Positions 7,287 to 11,338 of a stretch of DNA of 11,338 bases are shown piece after piece; the first letter of the stretch is position 1; every line of letters starts with the position of its first letter. Source of the stretch: Fidelibacterota bacterium (lineage in GTDB: Bacteria; Fidelibacterota; Marinisomatia; Marinisomatales; TCS55); NCBI GenBank assembly GCA_014239505.1, contig JAAZYT010000125.1, positions 1 to 11,338 of the forward strand, given 5' to 3'. The notes beneath the pieces are model-generated. The model did no database searches, was not told the DNA's origin, and saw only the letters and a list, made by a program, of their open reading frames with translations. The position numbers and the translations under genes were made by a program.

Positions 7287-10200
7287 CCGATTAACTTTCT
7301 TATTCTTGTTGTCTTTTGGATTGGGACAACAGGATTCAACTAAAACAGTATTTTTAAATCAAATTGGTCCAATCATTGATGATTTGCCAATTTTAGATAG
7401 CTTGTTGATCAGAAGTATTGATAGTACAAATTTTAAAAATAAAATTCCTATTGAGCAATCCACAAATATGAAGACCTACCCAATGAATGCATCGGGTACA
7501 TTTTTTCGTGGAATAGAAATGAGTAGTCAAGGCACAGGTTCATTAAACGGCGGTCTTAGATTACAAATTGCTGGACAATTAAGTAAAAACATCCAAGTCT
7601 CTGGAACCGTTACTGATGAATCAATCCCCATTCAACCTGATGGAGCTACTGCAGCATTAGAAGAATTGGATAAGGTATATCTCAATGTTTCACACCCTTC
7701 GAACGAGTTGACAGCAGGAGATATTACTGTTATTAATAATTCGGGTAAATATAATAATAATAGGAGAAACATAGTTGGATTAAGAAATAACTTTAGGAAA
7801 AATAATACAAGTATAAAAACTATTATTGGACAATCAAAAGGAAAGTATAACAGATTAGAGATAAAAGGTAAAGATGGTAAACAGGGTCCGTACTTTTTAA
7901 CCTCTAAGACAGGTTTAAGAAACGTAGTTATTTCAGCAGGCTCTGAAAAAGTATGGCTAAATGGAACTCTGTTAAAACGAGGTCAAGACCAAGACTACAC
8001 AATTGATTATAGTGCAGCTGAAATAACATTTACTGCAAAAAATTTAATATATTTTGATTCTGATATAGATATTGAATATCAATATTCAGAGTCGAACTAT
8101 AAAAGTAGTTTTATCCAAGCTAATTTAAAATCAAGGATAGGTGAAAAATCTACTTTTTCAATATCATATATTGACGAAAGAGATAATTCTTCAGCATCAT
8201 TATTATCTGATAATCAAAAAAACATATTTAAATCTAAAGATATTATTCAAAACTTAGGTATTGAGTCTGATTCTCTTGGTGAGTATAGTTTAATAAACGG
8301 AGTTTATGTTTATAATAATGATTTTTCACAAACATCGAATAGATATAAAGTTATTTTTAGCCCTGATCCATCTGGCCATTATATACGTAAAATTTCTTCT
8401 CAAAATCGAATTTATTATGAATTTATAAATTTAGATGTAGTTGAAAATAGTGAAAGATACTCACCAGGTAGGTCAATCCGTCCTCCTGAAAGTCAGCAAT
8501 TATTACAATTTGATTCAAAGATATCTCTTTCTCGCGGATTATCTATTATTTCAGAAGGAGCACTTTCAGTTTATGAAAATAATATTTATTCAAATAGAAA
8601 TTCTACAAACTTAAATGGTAACGCTTTTCAATTATTAGTTAAACAAGCTCCATTAGAATTTGGAAGAATTAAATTAGGTTTGGATTTAACGCATTGGCAA
8701 AAGGGCTCTCAATTTAGGTCTCTTAGTCGAGATAGAAATGTAAACTTTAATGAATCTTGGGATATCTTCTCCAAGAAAGTGGAAGGAAGCGAATCATTAT
8801 CATCTATAAATACTAAAATTAATATTGGAGAAAAGATAATTGGTGGAATTGATTTATCTCAACTTTCGCAAGGAAATCAAATAAGAAATCGCTCAGAATT
8901 AAATTTAAACTACTCAGGAAATTTTATTAATTCTGCTCAGGTTAGATATAATAATGTTAATACAATTTTAAAATTTCAAGAATTTGATGGGCATATAAGT
9001 TTTTTTAAAGGACCTATAAAGCCTTATTTGACTTTAATTCATGAAATGCGAGAAAAATATTATAGATTTGATGATATTTTGGTTGGACTTGAATATAAGA
9101 AAAAAAATAGTTTTATATCAGTTGGGTTAGGTAAAAGGGACGATAAAAAATCAATTTCATCAGACTCTACAAGATTAGAGACAACTAAAGTTGGGAAAAT
9201 ATTTCAATTAGATTTTAATTATAGACAACCCTCAGGTTGGAGGTATGGATTTATGGGTCGTCAACGAATTCAGGAAGATAGCAAAGGTGAAATAATTAAT
9301 GATTTTAGTAGTTTTAGAGGTACTGTAAATTATAGAAAAAAAGCAAGTCCACTTCAGTTAGATTTAGTTATTAATGCTAAACAAGGAAGTAATGAATCGC
9401 GTGCTGTTGTTTATGACTCTGTAGGTGTTGGTTTGGGCCATTACAGGTATGATAGTCTTTTAAACGAATATGTTCGTGATATTAATGGCTCATTTGTTGC
9501 TCACACTGTATTTACTGGAAATTACAAAAATGGTTTTCTTATGGATGCCTTAAATCAATTGTCAATTGATTTTTCCAAATGGAAATATAAAAAACTCAAT
9601 AATCTTAAATATCGATTAATGAATCGCTTGGATTTTTATGGAGATAAGTTCATTTTTTTTGGTGATAGAAATAATAATAATATTCAATTCCACCGACAAC
9701 TTTTTCGGCATGAATTAATACAAAGAAAAAGTAAAAAAGCAAATAGAAATAGAATTTGGTTTCAAGATGCATTAAATATTAATGGGATGGATCCAAGAGG
9801 ATGGGATGAAAGAAGTGAGAATGAATGGGGTCTTGATTCACAACTTCTATTAAAAAATAATAAATATATTATTTTTTCAGGTGATATTCATAAGTCAATA
9901 GTTAAAAGTGAAAAAAACTGGATTACTCAAAGATTTGTTAAAGGATTTACATCAGAAGTTGGACTTAAAGAAATTCAAACAGGCATATTGCAATGGGAAA
10001 CAAAATTAGTTTATTATAAAGATGCTATATCTGTTGGGGATAATTTCAATAAAGATGTTAGTGCTTTAGGTATAAAAATAAATTTTATTCGATTTATTGG
10101 TAAAACAGGTAGAATTGATGGTCAAATTGAGTATATGAATGCAAATGGTTTTTCTTCAATGCCGCCTGAAGCATTAAATGGACTCTCTGATAATCGTACT

Positions 10201-10332
10201 TTTCGAACAAATATTACTGGCTCTTTAATGATAAGTAAATCGTTATCTATCAATTCCTCATTGATGTTTTTAAATGATGAACGTTATGATAATTTTATCA
10301 AACTTCAAGGAGAAGTACGTGCGTATTTTTAA
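7264..10332 (+). CDS. Large outer-membrane beta-barrel-like protein of an uncharacterised FCB family
   Basis: The 1022-residue protein has a signal peptide ending LSFGLG at residue 21, with Gln22 next. The segment about 76-142 (GTFFRGIEM, GGLRLQIAGQLS, TDESIPIQPDGATAALEELDKVYLNV) and the segment 227-257 (SEKVWLNGTLLKRG, DYTIDYSAAEITFT) match, from memory, a family conserved in Ignavibacteria, Chlorobi and Rhodothermota genomes, annotated only as hypothetical. The second segment also recalls short domains in the type IX secretion protein SprA. From about 280 to the end there are many alternating amphipathic strands with polar loops, typical of a barrel. The last residue is phenylalanine (VRAYF), as in substrates of the outer-membrane assembly machinery. 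There is no Shine-Dalgarno sequence before the ATG, so translation probably depends on coupling to the propeller gene. Outer-membrane location is likely; function is unknown. Confidence 0.82.
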   Translation: MKLLTVYNRLTFLFLLSFGLGQQDSTKTVFLNQIGPIIDDLPILDSLLIRSIDSTNFKNKIPIEQSTNMKTYPMNASGTFFRGIEMSSQGTGSLNGGLRLQIAGQLSKNIQVSGTVTDESIPIQPDGATAALEELDKVYLNVSHPSNELTAGDITVINNSGKYNNNRRNIVGLRNNFRKNNTSIKTIIGQSKGKYNRLEIKGKDGKQGPYFLTSKTGLRNVVISAGSEKVWLNGTLLKRGQDQDYTIDYSAAEITFTAKNLIYFDSDIDIEYQYSESNYKSSFIQANLKSRIGEKSTFSISYIDERDNSSASLLSDNQKNIFKSKDIIQNLGIESDSLGEYSLINGVYVYNNDFSQTSNRYKVIFSPDPSGHYIRKISSQNRIYYEFINLDVVENSERYSPGRSIRPPESQQLLQFDSKISLSRGLSIISEGALSVYENNIYSNRNSTNLNGNAFQLLVKQAPLEFGRIKLGLDLTHWQKGSQFRSLSRDRNVNFNESWDIFSKKVEGSESLSSINTKINIGEKIIGGIDLSQLSQGNQIRNRSELNLNYSGNFINSAQVRYNNVNTILKFQEFDGHISFFKGPIKPYLTLIHEMREKYYRFDDILVGLEYKKKNSFISVGLGKRDDKKSISSDSTRLETTKVGKIFQLDFNYRQPSGWRYGFMGRQRIQEDSKGEIINDFSSFRGTVNYRKKASPLQLDLVINAKQGSNESRAVVYDSVGVGLGHYRYDSLLNEYVRDINGSFVAHTVFTGNYKNGFLMDALNQLSIDFSKWKYKKLNNLKYRLMNRLDFYGDKFIFFGDRNNNNIQFHRQLFRHELIQRKSKKANRNRIWFQDALNINGMDPRGWDERSENEWGLDSQLLLKNNKYIIFSGDIHKSIVKSEKNWITQRFVKGFTSEVGLKEIQTGILQWETKLVYYKDAISVGDNFNKDVSALGIKINFIRFIGKTGRIDGQIEYMNANGFSSMPPEALNGLSDNRTFRTNITGSLMISKSLSINSSLMFLNDERYDNFIKLQGEVRAYF
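10308..10312 (+). promoter_or_regulatory. Shine-Dalgarno sequence choosing a GTG start for the Omp85 gene
   Basis: AGGAG lies six bases before the GTG at 10319 and is inside the end of the large barrel gene. The ATG six codons later (10337) would have a 24-base spacing, so the GTG is the better start. Confidence 0.7.
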
Positions 10333-11338
10333 ATTAATGACCTTGATTTCTTTTGGTATAATTCAAGCACAAGAAATTGATTCGCTTCTTTATTCAAAAT
10401 TATATGAAAAAGGAGAATGGAAAAGCTTTTATCAATTGAATAAAAATAATGAATTCGATTTTGTCCAAATTAATTCTAGAATTGATTCAATGTATTTTAT
10501 CCACCAACATAATGTTGAGAGATCTGTTTTAAAGCACTTATTTAAGCCAATTCTTGGACTTTCTAATCAAAATCAGGTTGAAGGTCAGCTCATAGCAATT
10601 AAGAGCGCATATCCGTTTATTAACGATGGCTCTTTTATTTCATTTGCAAAGTATGATAAAAATAGAATAGCTGCTGTAATTGATTTTAATCCAGTTTTTA
10701 AAAGTCAAATTGGTGGTTTGCTGGGTGCAAGTAAAGGAAAAGATGGTGATTGGATAACCACTGGAGAAATTGATGTACATTTAGAAAATCCCAGGAAGAA
10801 AGGTTCAGTGATGGATTTAAAATGGAAACAGCCAGATGCATTTACTAGAAAATTGTATTTTTCACTAGAAACACCATTTTTGTTTAGCTTACCATTCGGT
10901 ACATTATTTCAACTTGATCAAAACTTTATTGAAAAAAACTATCATATAGAATCTTTTTCCGGTTTACTTGTAGGTTTAAGTCATTTTGGTCAATGGAGAT
11001 TTGGAGGGAAAAAAGAGTCTGGAAAAGATTTATCGATAAATGAAAGATTTAATTCAGAATCAGTTTTAATTGGCTTAAAGACAGATAAGAGAAATAATAG
11101 ATGGCTCCCCCATTCTGGCCAATTTTTTGAGACAGTCTTGACTTTTGGAAAATTCAATGATTATTTAGGTAAAACAACAATGTTTGAATCAAAATTGAAA
11201 TTTCAAAAATATAAAGATATAGGCAATAGTGTAATCCTAATATATTCAAAAGGTGAAAGAATTTTTTTAAATAGTAGAAAATTAAATTTGGCCAAAAAAG
11301 TAAAATTTGGAGGAATAAATACAGTTAGAGGATATAAT
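10319..11338 (+). CDS. Omp85/BamA-family outer-membrane protein, C-terminus outside window
   Basis: The frame is open for 340 codons and runs off the right edge. The GTG start gives a signal peptide cleaved after QA (residue 17), leaving Gln18. Residues 18 to about 105 form a short soluble region that could hold at most one POTRA domain and shows none clearly. Barrel-like strands then begin. The segment TDKRNNRWLPHSGQFFE (255-271) matches the D-x-R-x-x-P-x-x-G turn of bacterial surface antigen D15 barrels. FGGINTVRGYN (330-340) is the hallmark VRGY/F motif of Omp85 loop 6. Known for the family: these proteins insert or export other outer-membrane proteins. The gene overlaps the large barrel gene by 14 bases, which suggests the two are made together. 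It is unlikely to be the housekeeping BamA, which carries several POTRA domains. The exact role is unknown. Confidence 0.85.
   Translation, partial: MRIFKLMTLISFGIIQAQEIDSLLYSKLYEKGEWKSFYQLNKNNEFDFVQINSRIDSMYFIHQHNVERSVLKHLFKPILGLSNQNQVEGQLIAIKSAYPFINDGSFISFAKYDKNRIAAVIDFNPVFKSQIGGLLGASKGKDGDWITTGEIDVHLENPRKKGSVMDLKWKQPDAFTRKLYFSLETPFLFSLPFGTLFQLDQNFIEKNYHIESFSGLLVGLSHFGQWRFGGKKESGKDLSINERFNSESVLIGLKTDKRNNRWLPHSGQFFETVLTFGKFNDYLGKTTMFESKLKFQKYKDIGNSVILIYSKGERIFLNSRKLNLAKKVKFGGINTVRGYN

Noticed and set aside
7751..7762. Short ATA repeat, with a similar one at 9671-9681
   Set aside because: These are runs of AT-rich asparagine codons in loops of the barrel-like protein; too short and in frame to suggest phase variation.
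1..11338. CRISPR array, tRNA/rRNA genes, insertion sequences, attachment sites
   Set aside because: I saw no spaced direct repeats, no cloverleaf-like or rRNA sequence, no transposase or integrase and no flanking inverted repeats.

Overview
This AT-rich window carries seven genes on the plus strand and one on the minus strand. Its features point to a Gram-negative, double-membraned bacterium of the Fibrobacterota-Chlorobiota-Bacteroidota (FCB) sphere. They include a lipoprotein, two outer-membrane beta-barrel genes, secreted proteins whose predicted mature N-terminus is glutamine, and A/T-dominated third codon positions. A marine low-GC lineage such as Candidatus Marinimicrobia (SAR406) would fit, but that is inference from style, not from a marker gene search.

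Left part (1-2156): the C-terminal half of the chromosome condensation ATPase SMC enters from the left edge. It converges, with a 30-base gap, on a small minus-strand lipoprotein gene. A 105-base divergent region then separates that gene from lepA.

Middle (2157-6454): lepA (ribosomal elongation factor 4), a CPBP-type intramembrane protease, a secreted or membrane protein with a C-terminal zinc ribbon, and lgt (prolipoprotein diacylglyceryl transferase) run in the same direction. Most joints are tight: 4 bases between lepA and the protease, 0 between the zinc-ribbon gene and lgt. The exception is 55 bases before the zinc-ribbon gene.

Right part (6444-11338): three envelope genes follow, each overlapping the one before. 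They are a secreted NHL-like beta-propeller protein that appears to start at a CTG codon, a 1022-residue outer-membrane barrel-like protein of a family conserved in FCB genomes but without an assigned function, and an Omp85/BamA-type protein cut by the right edge. The overlaps are 11, 23 and 14 bases, which indicates translational coupling.

Together lgt, the propeller, the large barrel protein and the Omp85 protein look like an envelope-assembly operon. The propeller-barrel-Omp85 trio is the part of the window most likely to be an undescribed functional unit. Its function cannot be read from sequence alone.
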